A stretch of 51,664 bases of DNA from JBCDGZ01 sp038750655. GTDB lineage: Bacteria > Bacteroidota > Bacteroidia > Chitinophagales > Saprospiraceae. The notes beneath the pieces are model-generated. The model did not search any database. It saw nothing but the letters and a program-made list of their open reading frames with translations, and was not told where the DNA came from. Position numbers and translations under genes: made by a program. The DNA is taken from assembly GCA_038750655.1 (NCBI GenBank), contig JBCDGZ010000038.1, forward strand, positions 1-51,664, given 5' to 3'. This document shows, in pieces, positions 8,481 through 16,520 of this stretch (positions within the stretch are counted from its first letter, which is position 1; the number at the start of each line of letters is the position of its first letter).

Positions 8481-8744
8481 ATGCGTACATTCAGAATGTT
8501 TTTTGCGCTATCCATAGGAGTCCTTCTCTTCTTCTTTGTAGCCAAATTTTTAGTGCTGGCTTTCATCGCCGCAGCGATACTGAGCTTGGTGTTCGGCGGG
8601 CTACGCCGCCTCAAGTACCGGATGCAATCGCGCTACGAAGATCGCTACTTCGACTACTACCGGCATCGCCAGCCCTTGTTCCAGGAGGAGGAAGAATGGG
8701 CATACGACCGCCTGCCCAAGGTACATTATGTCGAAGTACGCTAA
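8481..8744 (+). CDS. Small single-pass or hairpin membrane protein
   Basis: An 87-residue protein. Residues about 3-45 form one long or two short hydrophobic helices (FFALSIGVLLFFF, then VLAFIAAAILSLVF). A charged tail rich in Arg, Tyr and Glu follows, including an EEEEW cluster. No recognised domain. It lies 38 nt before the Hsp20 gene and probably shares a transcript with it, beyond the terminator of the sigma unit. Confidence 0.65.
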   Translation: MRTFRMFFALSIGVLLFFFVAKFLVLAFIAAAILSLVFGGLRRLKYRMQSRYEDRYFDYYRHRQPLFQEEEEWAYDRLPKVHYVEVR

Positions 8745-8782
8745 TTATTAAATTCAAGTTCAACAATCAAAATTTCAAGCAT

Positions 8783-9214
8783 ATGTGTTATCGATTTGCC
8801 GAGGCCTACCGAGGCCATCACCGTTCAAAAAATCACCGTCGCCGAGAACGCCGCCATTGGAAGAGCCAGTGGGCACAATGGGCTACCCAGGCACCTGTCA
8901 ATATCAAGGAGTTCGATGATCGCTATGAGCTTTACCTCTACGCGGCCGGGCTAAAAAAGAGCGATTTTCAAGTCTTTATTAGTGATCATGTGCTCAACAT
9001 CGTTGTTGAGGAGGTCGAGCCGGAGGCTGGGGAGGAGCAGTTTCGCTGGCGTCGTCAGGAGTATCGCCCGGGCAATATCAAACGTCAGTTCGAACTCAAT
9101 GAAAGCGTGAATGTGGAGTCGATCGATGCGGAGTACAGCGAGGGCGTCTTGCGTCTAACCCTGCACAAGCTCGAGGACTACCATACCCCCCGACAGGATA
9201 TTCTGGTGGACTAA
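8783..9214 (+). CDS. Hsp20/alpha-crystallin family small heat shock protein
   Basis: A 143-residue protein with a basic N-terminal arm (residues 1-38, RGHHRSKNHRRRERRH) and an alpha-crystallin domain at about 42-130. The domain includes NIKEFDDRYELYLYAAGLKKSDF and ends EYSEGVLRLTLHK, the family's A-x-x-x-x-GVL-x-(I/L) pattern. The C-terminal DILVD resembles the IxI/V anchor used for oligomerisation. It is an ATP-independent holdase for unfolding proteins. The start at 8783 removes an upstream extension that overlaps the previous gene. The basic N-terminal arm is unusually Arg/His-rich. A terminator follows. Confidence 0.88.
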   Translation: MCYRFAEAYRGHHRSKNHRRRERRHWKSQWAQWATQAPVNIKEFDDRYELYLYAAGLKKSDFQVFISDHVLNIVVEEVEPEAGEEQFRWRRQEYRPGNIKRQFELNESVNVESIDAEYSEGVLRLTLHKLEDYHTPRQDILVD

Positions 9215-9250
9215 CAAGAAAATAATTTATTCAGGTAATTACAATGAATG

Positions 9251-9283
9251 GGCCTGGTGGTACGATCCACCGGGCCTTGTTTT
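9251..9283 (+). terminator. Rho-independent terminator after the Hsp20 gene
   Basis: GGCCTGGTGG (9251-9260) pairs with CCACCGGGCC (9267-9276), with one G-U pair, around the loop TACGAT. TTGTTTT follows, 36 nt after the stop codon. Confidence 0.8.
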
Positions 9284-9371
9284 ATGCTTTAATTTTAAAC
9301 TTTTTTTAAACGATTATCCACTTTTGAGGTTACCTAAGATATAGACACCCCCTTTATAAAGTAGGATAATT

Positions 9372-11084
9372 ATGAAAACGCAACATCTCATTCTCTTTGC
9401 ATTAATGCTATTTTTTGCCTGTCAAAAAGAAGAAGATACACTCCCTCCCGGCCCTCCTGTCCAAGAAAACGAGCTGACTGCAATAAGCAGCACCAAGACA
9501 GCTCTCTCAGCAGCCAATAATTCAGACAACCTGATCACAGGAATTACCAATCGTCTTATAGATAGTATTCCGTACTATGAAGTTGCCTTGGAGGAGGAAA
9601 ACCGCCTACTCTTCAAAGCAGCGCTTGTGGACAGCATCATCGTTGTGGAGCAAGATTGGAGCGCTCAGTTCTTTTTTTCTGATAGCTCTGAACAGATAGC
9701 TGGGCATTTGGGCATCTTACAGATCGATTCTGCTAGTATCCGGCCTAATCCCTACGGAAATGCTCCGCTCACCGCTTTGATCAGCGTTGATATGCCTGTA
9801 AGGGGTAAGTTTAGCATCACGGTACGGGGCAAAGGCCCGGAGGGGTTGGCCATCACCCATGATTTTGAGCAACTGGAACGAATACAAGAATTGCCCATCT
9901 TGGGCCTGTATGCCGATTACGAAAATGAAGTAGAGTTGATCTTCAAAAATGCAACGGGAAAAGAGCGAGCCTCAACCCTGATCCAGCTGCCCACCGATCC
10001 CGTGATGATCCCTTCCGAGGTAGCAATCATCAAAAATGAGCTGCCAGCGGGCGATCAAAACCTCTATTTCCTCACCGGACTTAATGCAGGTATGGACTTA
10101 CAGGGAGAGGTTCGCTGGTATTACACGGGGGACGCCTTCTACGTTTACCGAAAAACAAAAAACGGCCACCTCATCGTTTCCGGTGATCAAGGCCGCACCC
10201 ATTACCATTCTCCCCATTTCTATGAAGTGACTATGCTGGGAGAGATCATTAAAAAATACGATGTCCCCAATCTTCTACACCACGATATTATCGAACTACC
10301 TAGTGGTAATTTCCTAGTGGCGACCAACTCGACTTTTTACAATGGCGACCGCGATGATGGCAACCGGGAAGAGGATATGATTATTGAAATCGATCGCCAG
10401 ACAGGCGACATCACCAAAAGCTGGGACCTCAATCAAATCCTCGACAATAAAAGACCTTACCCAAGATCCAACTCGGATACCGACGACTGGCTCCACCTCA
10501 ATAGCCTCTTCTATGATGCAACGGACAACAGCATTCTCCTGTCCGGGAAACACCAATGCGTCGTCGCCAAAATCGACTACGATACCGGTGAGCTGATTTG
10601 GATACTCGCTCATCCGGCGGGCTGGGAAAGCCCCCAAAAGGAAGCCCTGCTCCAACCCGTCGATGCAATGGGCATACCCATTGACCTCAACACCATGGAC
10701 TTCCTCCCCTACTACCAGCACAATCCTTCTATACTCCCCAACGGCAACCTCTGGGTCTACGACAACGGCAACTACCGAGGCTACTTCGACGATCCCTTCT
10801 CCCCCTGGGAAAGCTACACCCGCGCCGCCGAGTACAAAATCAACGCCGCCGAAAAAACCGTCGAGCTGGTCTGGACCTACTCCTACTCCCCCACTATCTT
10901 CACCGCCGCTACCGGCGATGTGGACTTCAACCCCGAGAATGGCCATCGCCTGATCGGCTTTATGCAAGGCTCCCAAATTTCTCCCAAAATCATGGAGTTC
11001 AACGAGCATAAGGAGGTGATCTTGGATGTTAATTTGAATGTGGGGAAGTATTATTATCGTTTTGAAAAAATGACCTTGTATTAG
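9372..11084 (+). CDS. Arylsulfotransferase (ASST)-like lipoprotein
   Basis: A 570-residue protein with a lipoprotein signal (FFACQ, Cys17). After a beta-rich N-terminal region (about 40-215) comes a beta-propeller with ASST features: NGHLIVSGDQG, a His-His-Asp motif in NLLHHDIIELPSGNFLV, WLHLNSLFYD, KHQCVVAKIDYDTGELIW and YYQHNPSILPNGNLWVYDNG. In bacterial ASST enzymes a propeller His is transiently sulfated during PAPS-independent transfer of sulfate between phenols. The three His-containing motifs here are good candidates for the active site, but I cannot align them residue by residue. It is an envelope enzyme, with no sulfatase genes nearby. Confidence 0.78.
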   Translation: MKTQHLILFALMLFFACQKEEDTLPPGPPVQENELTAISSTKTALSAANNSDNLITGITNRLIDSIPYYEVALEEENRLLFKAALVDSIIVVEQDWSAQFFFSDSSEQIAGHLGILQIDSASIRPNPYGNAPLTALISVDMPVRGKFSITVRGKGPEGLAITHDFEQLERIQELPILGLYADYENEVELIFKNATGKERASTLIQLPTDPVMIPSEVAIIKNELPAGDQNLYFLTGLNAGMDLQGEVRWYYTGDAFYVYRKTKNGHLIVSGDQGRTHYHSPHFYEVTMLGEIIKKYDVPNLLHHDIIELPSGNFLVATNSTFYNGDRDDGNREEDMIIEIDRQTGDITKSWDLNQILDNKRPYPRSNSDTDDWLHLNSLFYDATDNSILLSGKHQCVVAKIDYDTGELIWILAHPAGWESPQKEALLQPVDAMGIPIDLNTMDFLPYYQHNPSILPNGNLWVYDNGNYRGYFDDPFSPWESYTRAAEYKINAAEKTVELVWTYSYSPTIFTAATGDVDFNPENGHRLIGFMQGSQISPKIMEFNEHKEVILDVNLNVGKYYYRFEKMTLY

Positions 11085-11092
11085 TTTTCTAG

Positions 11093-11100
11093 TATATTTG
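11093..11100 (+). promoter_or_regulatory. -7 box TATATTTG upstream of the ABC ATPase gene
   Basis: An exact match to the Bacteroidota -7 consensus TAnnTTTG, six nt before the ATG at 11107, which would give an almost leaderless mRNA. The nearest TTG upstream (11076) is too close for a standard -33 element, so this is a candidate only. Confidence 0.4.
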
Positions 11101-11106
11101 CACATC

Positions 11107-11754
11107 ATGCTTCAAACCCAAAATCTTACCTTCACCTACGACGGCAACACCGTCCTCCAATTCCCCGACATCCATTGTCGCAAGGGAGAGCAGTGGCTGC
11201 TATTGGGGCAGTCGGGAAGCGGCAAGACGACCTTGCTGCACCTGCTCGGCGGCCTACGGACCCCACGCCAAGGGGACGTCCAGGTGGCGGGAACCAGCCT
11301 GGGGCAACTGCGTAGTTCTGAGCTGGATCGCTTTCGGGGGCAGCACATTGGGATTGTCTTCCAGACCTCTCACTTCGTTCGGGCCTTGAATGTCGAAGAG
11401 AATTTGATGTTGGCACAGCAATTGGCGGGGCAAATCCCCTCCCGCCCGCGCATCGAAGAGCTCCTGAGCCGCCTCAACATCAGCCACAAACTCAGCGCCA
11501 TGACGGACTCGCTGAGTCAGGGAGAGCAGCAGCGGCTGGCCATCGCCCGCGCCCTCATCAATCGCCCCGGCCTGATTTTGGCCGACGAGCCGACCTCGGC
11601 GCTAGACGATAAGAATTGTGATGAGGTCATTCAACTGCTGGAAGGGCAGGCTCGCGAAGAGGAGGCGACCCTGTTGATTGTCACCCACGATGGCCGTCTA
11701 AAAGATAAATTTCAGCACAAAATTGTACTAGAGGACAAAATCACCCGATTATGA
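11107..11754 (+). CDS. ABC transporter ATP-binding protein (LolD/MacB type)
   Basis: A 215-residue ATPase with Walker A GQSGSGKT (34-41), signature LSQGEQQRLAIARAL, Walker B LILADEP and D-loop TSALD. Its compact size and motif spacing match the LolD/FtsE/MacB class, which power mechanotransmission-type permeases rather than channel-type transport. The gene overlaps the permease gene by ATGA (11751-11754), so the two are translationally coupled. The ATG at 11107 is preferred over a TTG at 11098, which lies inside the candidate -7 box. Confidence 0.9.
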   Translation: MLQTQNLTFTYDGNTVLQFPDIHCRKGEQWLLLGQSGSGKTTLLHLLGGLRTPRQGDVQVAGTSLGQLRSSELDRFRGQHIGIVFQTSHFVRALNVEENLMLAQQLAGQIPSRPRIEELLSRLNISHKLSAMTDSLSQGEQQRLAIARALINRPGLILADEPTSALDDKNCDEVIQLLEGQAREEEATLLIVTHDGRLKDKFQHKIVLEDKITRL

Positions 11755-13070
11755 ATTTATTTCGACTCAGCTGGAAGAACCTGACCTACAAGCCGCTGGC
11801 AATGCTGCTGAGTTTGATCCTCTTTGCCCTAGGAGTTGGGCTTATCGCCTTGCTTTTGCAGATCAATCAGCAGGTTCAGGAGAAATTTGAGAGCAACCTA
11901 GCAGGGATCGACCTGGTCATCGGAGCCAAAGGCAGCCCGCTACAGTTGATCCTCTGCAATATGTACCACATTGACTCACCAACGGGCAATATCCCCATCA
12001 AGTCAGCGCGTCCCTTCCTCAACCCCAAGCATCCCCTGATCCGCATGGCCGTCCCCCTCTCACTGGGCGATAACCACAAGAGCTATAGAATCGTAGGGAC
12101 TACCCATACTTTTGTCGATTCCATCTACCCCGCTGACCTCGTCGAAGGACAGCTTTGGCAGGCGGACATGGAAGTTTGTGTCGGTGCGACAGTAGCCGAA
12201 AAACTGAATATGAAAGTGGGGGACCTTTTTCACAGTGCCCACGGCTTTGTCGACGATGGCATGAATATCCATGACCAAGGGGATAAATTTAAAGTGGTGG
12301 GCATCTTCGAGCCGACTGGCACCGTACTGGACCAATTGCTCCTCACCAATACCCAAAGTATCTGGGCGGTACATGAACACGAAGATGATAAAGGCCCGCC
12401 CGCTAATGCCGGAGCACAAGAGCACAACCATGACCATGACCATGAAAACGATCATGCACATCACGATCATGACGCCGCCGCACCAGCCCCTCCCCGCAAA
12501 GCTTTGATCGATGAAATTGATAAAGACGTTACTTCTATTCTGGTGCGTTACCGCAGCAAATCCAACTGGCGCTCTTTGAATCTGGCCCGTAATATCAACG
12601 AAAACACCGATATGCAGGCGGCTACGCCGGCCTTCGAAATGGCGCGCCTGACCTCGATGATGGGAACGGGGGAAGCCCTGCTGCGCCAGTTGGCCATTAT
12701 CATCGTCATCGTTTCTGGACTGAGCATTTTTATCTCGCTGTTCAGCTCTCTTAAGGAGCGGCGCTATGAGTTGGCCCTAATGCGGGTGATGGGCGCCACG
12801 CGAGAGCGGCTGTTCCTGCTCATCGTTCTCGAAGGGCTACTGCTGGCCCTCATCGGCTATGTCATCGGTATTTTATTGAGCCATATTGGTATGCAAATTC
12901 TAGCCGTTTACATGGAAGATGCCTACCGTTATTCCTTCAGCGGTTGGAATTTTATGCAAGAGGAACTTTGGCTGTTGGTAGCTGCTCTAGGGATCGGTTT
13001 CCTTGCTGCTATTCTTCCCGCCATCCAGGCTTCCCGCACCGACATATCGACGACTTTAACAGATTCTTAG
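11751..13070 (+). CDS. FtsX/MacB-like ABC permease with a histidine-rich external loop
   Basis: A 439-residue permease. TM1 is at about 16-38. A large extracytoplasmic MacB_PCD-like domain follows (about 40-305), then three C-terminal helices (about 315-335, 362-385 and 405-425) with the FtsX-family motif LKERRYELALMRVMGAT. Inserted in the external domain is a metal-ligand-like stretch with eight His among residues 224-241 (H225, 227, 229, 231, 235, 237, 238, 240) interleaved with Asp/Glu, flanked by an Ala/Pro linker. Such loops commonly bind Zn, Ni or Cu. Together with the ATPase it should form a type VII ABC system, perhaps dealing with metal or a metalloprotein at the outer envelope. Confidence 0.88.
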   Translation: MNLFRLSWKNLTYKPLAMLLSLILFALGVGLIALLLQINQQVQEKFESNLAGIDLVIGAKGSPLQLILCNMYHIDSPTGNIPIKSARPFLNPKHPLIRMAVPLSLGDNHKSYRIVGTTHTFVDSIYPADLVEGQLWQADMEVCVGATVAEKLNMKVGDLFHSAHGFVDDGMNIHDQGDKFKVVGIFEPTGTVLDQLLLTNTQSIWAVHEHEDDKGPPANAGAQEHNHDHDHENDHAHHDHDAAAPAPPRKALIDEIDKDVTSILVRYRSKSNWRSLNLARNINENTDMQAATPAFEMARLTSMMGTGEALLRQLAIIIVIVSGLSIFISLFSSLKERRYELALMRVMGATRERLFLLIVLEGLLLALIGYVIGILLSHIGMQILAVYMEDAYRYSFSGWNFMQEELWLLVAALGIGFLAAILPAIQASRTDISTTLTDS

Positions 13071-13093
13071 TAGCTTTGCGCAGCCGAAACCAC

Positions 13094-13101
13094 TACTTTT
13101 G
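13094..13101 (+). promoter_or_regulatory. -7 box TACTTTTG upstream of the DUF3299-like gene
   Basis: Exact TAnnTTTG match, 22 nt before the ATG at 13124. A TTTG at 13075-13078 is nearer than the usual -33 spacing. It could drive the third gene of the ABC cluster independently. Confidence 0.35.
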
Positions 13102-13123
13102 TGCTATCGAAAATAGATAAATA

Positions 13124-13585
13124 ATGAAGTACGCGACCATATCTCTAGCGACCCTTTTTCTCCTCCTGGCCATGCCCCAATTCGGCCATACTCAAGGTGA
13201 TAGTGCTAGTGCCAATACCATTTGGAAAACCCTCTCAAAGATCACCTTCAAGAAGCAATACGATGAGATTATGGGCTTCAAGATTGATGTTCCGGTGTTC
13301 AGCTCAGAAATTCAAGCACTGGAGGGGCAGGAAATTACAATCAAAGGTTACATCATTCCAGTCGAAGGATATAAAAGCCATACCGAATTCATTTTCTCTG
13401 CTTTTCCTTACAACATGTGCTTCTTCTGCGGGGGCGCTGGCCCAGAAACCGTTATGGAAGTCTCTTCTAAAGACCCCATCAAGTACACCGCCGATGCCAT
13501 TACCATCAAAGGCAAGCTGGCCCTCAATGCCGAGGACATCAATCGCCTGATGTACATCATCACGGATGTGGAACTGGTCGATTAA
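13124..13585 (+). CDS. DUF3299-like exported protein with CxxC motif
   Basis: A 153-residue protein with a signal peptide (hydrophobic 6-18, then a cleavage region near GHTQG). The core resembles DUF3299 proteins: LEGQEITIKGYIIPVEG, then EFIFSAFPYNMCFFCGGAGPE, with Cys99 and Cys102. DUF3299 proteins have a Cys in the corresponding place, and in some proteobacteria they are encoded beside MacB-like ABC transporters in zinc-responsive clusters (from memory). Its position 53 nt after the His-loop permease suggests a periplasmic partner, perhaps for metal. Its stop codon overlaps that of the convergent DUF5916 gene. Confidence 0.72.
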   Translation: MKYATISLATLFLLLAMPQFGHTQGDSASANTIWKTLSKITFKKQYDEIMGFKIDVPVFSSEIQALEGQEITIKGYIIPVEGYKSHTEFIFSAFPYNMCFFCGGAGPETVMEVSSKDPIKYTADAITIKGKLALNAEDINRLMYIITDVELVD

Positions 13586-15795
13586 TTCAACCAATAACTT
13601 ACTTTAAGTACCAAAGCCCGATTGCGGACGCTGATTCCTTCGGTCAGGTAGTTCTCGGTGTAGACGAGAAAGACGTCGGAGAGCGGATGGAAACGCCAAT
13701 TAAAGCGGCTATTGATGTTGAAATTTTGCCGCTGGGTATTGTATTGCAGGAAGGTGGTGAAAAATAGATTGCGGGTGAAGGACAGCTCGATGCGGCTGCC
13801 CAGGAGCCAGAAAGTCGCGCCGCCGTAGTCGGCCGGGAACTGCCGCAGTTGCTGCATCGCCGCCGTTGTTCCCAACACAAAGCGGGCCCCAGCCCGGAAG
13901 TTCAAAGCGCCCTCGCCGCGCAAGCGCCGCCCCTTATAGGCTCCTTCATAACTTAGTCGCAGGCTCCCAAACAGCTGCTCTCGTGGAGCACTCTGATAGG
14001 ATAGTCGAAGGCCCTGATTACGGTAGCTATCGACGGGAATGACCTGTTCTAGCCCGCTCAGCGAGAGGGGGAAAAAGACCTTCGTGGTAAAATCTCGGAT
14101 GGAAAGCTCCCATTCGCTGGCATTCAATAACCGCAGGCGCAGGCGCAGCTCGGCCTGATGTTCCTGAAATTGAAAGCTGGGATGGTCTAGATAGTAATCC
14201 ATACGAATCTGGGCCTCCAAATAGTCTAACCGCTTGTTCTGAGGCAAGAAAAAACGATAGTAGCCATTACTCCTCAAATCAATATAGGGCACTTGATAGG
14301 TGCTATCTACGGCATTGTGGTACAAACGAGGGACGTAGCCTACGTCTGTCAAATAGTCTTCTCCAACGGCGTCCATTCCCAAAAAGACACTCATCTTACG
14401 ATTGCGGTAGCGAAGTTTACCGCTGTAGGCCAAGCCATTGTGAAACTGCTCGGGGGGATTGAGGGCATAGTGCGCAAAGGCCTTGCCCGCCCACTTAGCA
14501 TCGGCAGAACGATAGTCAAACTCCAGGCCCCCAACGCGGTTGAAGTCCCGGGTGTCAAACTCGCCCTCCTCGAAGGATTGGCGATTGATAAAAAAGGCCG
14601 TTAGGCCAGAGCGCTGTAAAACCTTGCGCTGCAAGGCCATCACTGTATAGTTTTGGCTGGGCTGGCTACTGTAGGGATCGGGACGGGTTTGCATGCTCAT
14701 CAGCCCCAGCCGCCAGTCCTGATCAACCTTGCCACTCAGTCGAGCACCGAAATGAATGGGTACGGGGCGATCCCCTGCACTGCCGATGCGGCGGGAGAAG
14801 AAAGGCCGTACCCGCGAATTACCTAGCTCAGCAAAGAGATCACTATTTTCCAAAAAGAACAGCCGTTTCTCCGGAAAGAACAACTCAAAACGCTGCCAGT
14901 CAATCTGTTGTTGGTCGACCTCCACCTGTGAAAAATCAGGGTTGAAAGTCAAGTCTAAGTTCATCGATGAACTCAGGGCTATTTTGCCATCTAGCCCTGC
15001 TTCGAGAAGATGATCCTGCTGATTATTATTTTCGCGATCTACGCTTTTTCCGGCGGCAACATAGGGAATCAGGTTGATATTGAGGCCCGACGCGCGAGGC
15101 GGTCGCTCCCAGACCAAGCCCCCACTGAAGGCCATATTGGCAACATCGAAGCCCAGCGGCACCGGCGACCAGACCGATAGTTCATTGCGCCCCTGATCAT
15201 TGCGAGCAAAGTTGATGCGCCAGTTCTCCTGGTTATCGCTGAAGCGCAGCGATTTATAGGGAATCGCCATTTCTACACTCCAATAGCCCTGCCCTGGATT
15301 GCGGAAGGTCTCCACATACCACAGGCCGTCCCAACTTTCCTCTACCCCCCTCACCCCACCGTTCGGAATAATCCCATCCCGCTGCACCCCGAAGGGGTTG
15401 ACGGCAAAGCTCAGGCCACTGGTCCCATCGCTAAAAGCATCAATGAAAACGGCGAAGCCGTCGTTGGTGGCAAAGTCAAAATCGCGCTTGAGAGATTGTA
15501 CGATGTATTGAGCCGAAGTAGGATGGTGGCAGACTGCGCCGATGTACAGGTATTGACGATTACTAATGACCTTAACTTCTGTTTGCGAACGCGCCATCAA
15601 AGTATCTGTCGGATAATTCATCGCAAACTCAATGGTAGAACAGGCGTTTTGCCAAATAGGCTCGTTCAGCTGGCCATCCAAATGCGGCGTCTCCTCCGTA
15701 CTAGGCACAAAGAGGAACTGCTCCTGGCTATACACCGAAGAGGTAAGCAGATAGATTACTCCGCAAATGCCCACTATACTCCGCAGCACCGGCAT
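13582..15795 (-). CDS. DUF5916 family outer-membrane protein with CBM9-like N-terminus
   Basis: A 737-residue exported protein with a signal peptide ending SVYSQ. Residues about 30-215 form a CBM9-like domain (HLDGQLNEPIWQNA, NDGFAVFIDAFSDG, SVEMAIPYKSLRF). The remainder is beta-barrel-like and includes the family hallmark VDQQQIDWQRFELFFPEKRLFFLEN split over residues about 305-330, then many amphipathic strands to a C-terminal YWLN. Function is unknown; in Bacteroidota these proteins are common and sometimes lie near peptidases or TonB receptors. A paralogue starts at 23198. The last four bases overlap the convergent DUF3299-like gene. Confidence 0.85.
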   Translation of the reverse strand: MPVLRSIVGICGVIYLLTSSVYSQEQFLFVPSTEETPHLDGQLNEPIWQNACSTIEFAMNYPTDTLMARSQTEVKVISNRQYLYIGAVCHHPTSAQYIVQSLKRDFDFATNDGFAVFIDAFSDGTSGLSFAVNPFGVQRDGIIPNGGVRGVEESWDGLWYVETFRNPGQGYWSVEMAIPYKSLRFSDNQENWRINFARNDQGRNELSVWSPVPLGFDVANMAFSGGLVWERPPRASGLNINLIPYVAAGKSVDRENNNQQDHLLEAGLDGKIALSSSMNLDLTFNPDFSQVEVDQQQIDWQRFELFFPEKRLFFLENSDLFAELGNSRVRPFFSRRIGSAGDRPVPIHFGARLSGKVDQDWRLGLMSMQTRPDPYSSQPSQNYTVMALQRKVLQRSGLTAFFINRQSFEEGEFDTRDFNRVGGLEFDYRSADAKWAGKAFAHYALNPPEQFHNGLAYSGKLRYRNRKMSVFLGMDAVGEDYLTDVGYVPRLYHNAVDSTYQVPYIDLRSNGYYRFFLPQNKRLDYLEAQIRMDYYLDHPSFQFQEHQAELRLRLRLLNASEWELSIRDFTTKVFFPLSLSGLEQVIPVDSYRNQGLRLSYQSAPREQLFGSLRLSYEGAYKGRRLRGEGALNFRAGARFVLGTTAAMQQLRQFPADYGGATFWLLGSRIELSFTRNLFFTTFLQYNTQRQNFNINSRFNWRFHPLSDVFLVYTENYLTEGISVRNRALVLKVSYWLN

Positions 15796-15878
15796 CTGGA
15801 CTAAACAAAGAAGTTTAGAATCATATTACAGTCGTGGAAATAAGGAGGGGGTATCGTAATTAATAAGTTATTGATCGG

Positions 15879-16397
15879 TTAGCTCCTTCTTGCCGAGCCC
15901 CAAAGGCGCGACCAACCCAGTCGGAAAACCAGCAGGACGCCAACAAAAATCAGCAGCACATACTGGAAGGGCAGGTAGGAGAACATCAACAGTCGGGTTC
16001 GATCCAATATCCACATTAGGCCAAGAATGGTGACCAGCATCATCACTAGCCCCGACAGCTTGCCAAAACCTGGAATTCGATCCAGATCGGCATTGTTATG
16101 AATAAGGAAAAGGGTAAGGACCATCGATAAGATGGGTAAGATTTGGGTATAAATATTGGCTTGAAAAATACTCTGCTTCTCAAACAAAAACAGGTAAATA
16201 TTTAGCGTCACGGCAAAAATACCGGGCACACAGACCAAATAAATCAAAGTCGCATAAAGGTAATTCCAAGGAGCCTGCTCACCTTCTCCCTTTCCCAATA
16301 TACCGGCAAGGAAGGCCGCCAGAGGGATAAGCGAGAAATAGGCGATAATAATGAGCGGATTATCCGACAACATAGAAAAAAAGTCTCCGAGGGTCAT
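15879..16397 (-). CDS. Conserved polytopic membrane protein
   Basis: A 172-residue protein with about five predicted membrane helices (about 14-34, 46-70, 82-100, 113-130, 140-160). Its polar loops are short (KGEGEQAPW, ADLDRIPGFG). It ends in the basic SRLWGSARRS, consistent with a cytoplasmic C-terminus. I do not recognise a family with known function. It sits between the 2-oxoglutarate dehydrogenase E2 gene and a DUF5916 gene on the same strand, but a terminator lies upstream of it, so it probably has its own promoter. Confidence 0.72.
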   Translation of the reverse strand: MTLGDFFSMLSDNPLIIIAYFSLIPLAAFLAGILGKGEGEQAPWNYLYATLIYLVCVPGIFAVTLNIYLFLFEKQSIFQANIYTQILPILSMVLTLFLIHNNADLDRIPGFGKLSGLVMMLVTILGLMWILDRTRLLMFSYLPFQYVLLIFVGVLLVFRLGWSRLWGSARRS

Positions 16398-16462
16398 GGA
16401 TGTTCGATTAAGTTATAGAACAACGACTTCTTACACTTATAAAATTTAACAAAAATGAAGCC

Positions 16463-16489
16463 AAGCCAGTAGATTTTATCCACTGGCTT
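16463..16489 (-). terminator. Hairpin terminator of the odhB gene
   Basis: AAGCCAGT (16463-16470) pairs with ACTGGCTT (16482-16489), with an inner GAT/ATC extension. On the minus strand it is followed by GGCTTC and five T. It lies about 30 nt past the odhB stop codon. Confidence 0.65.
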
Positions 16490-16520
16490 AGCAGGACAAA
16501 ATAAGGCTAAAAAGCCCTTA

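Noticed and set aside
10314..11108. Long open frame on the minus strand opposite the arylsulfotransferase gene
   Set aside because: It is the complement of a clear coding gene with signal peptide and family motifs. The translated sequence has Val/Gly/Glu-rich composition and no domain.
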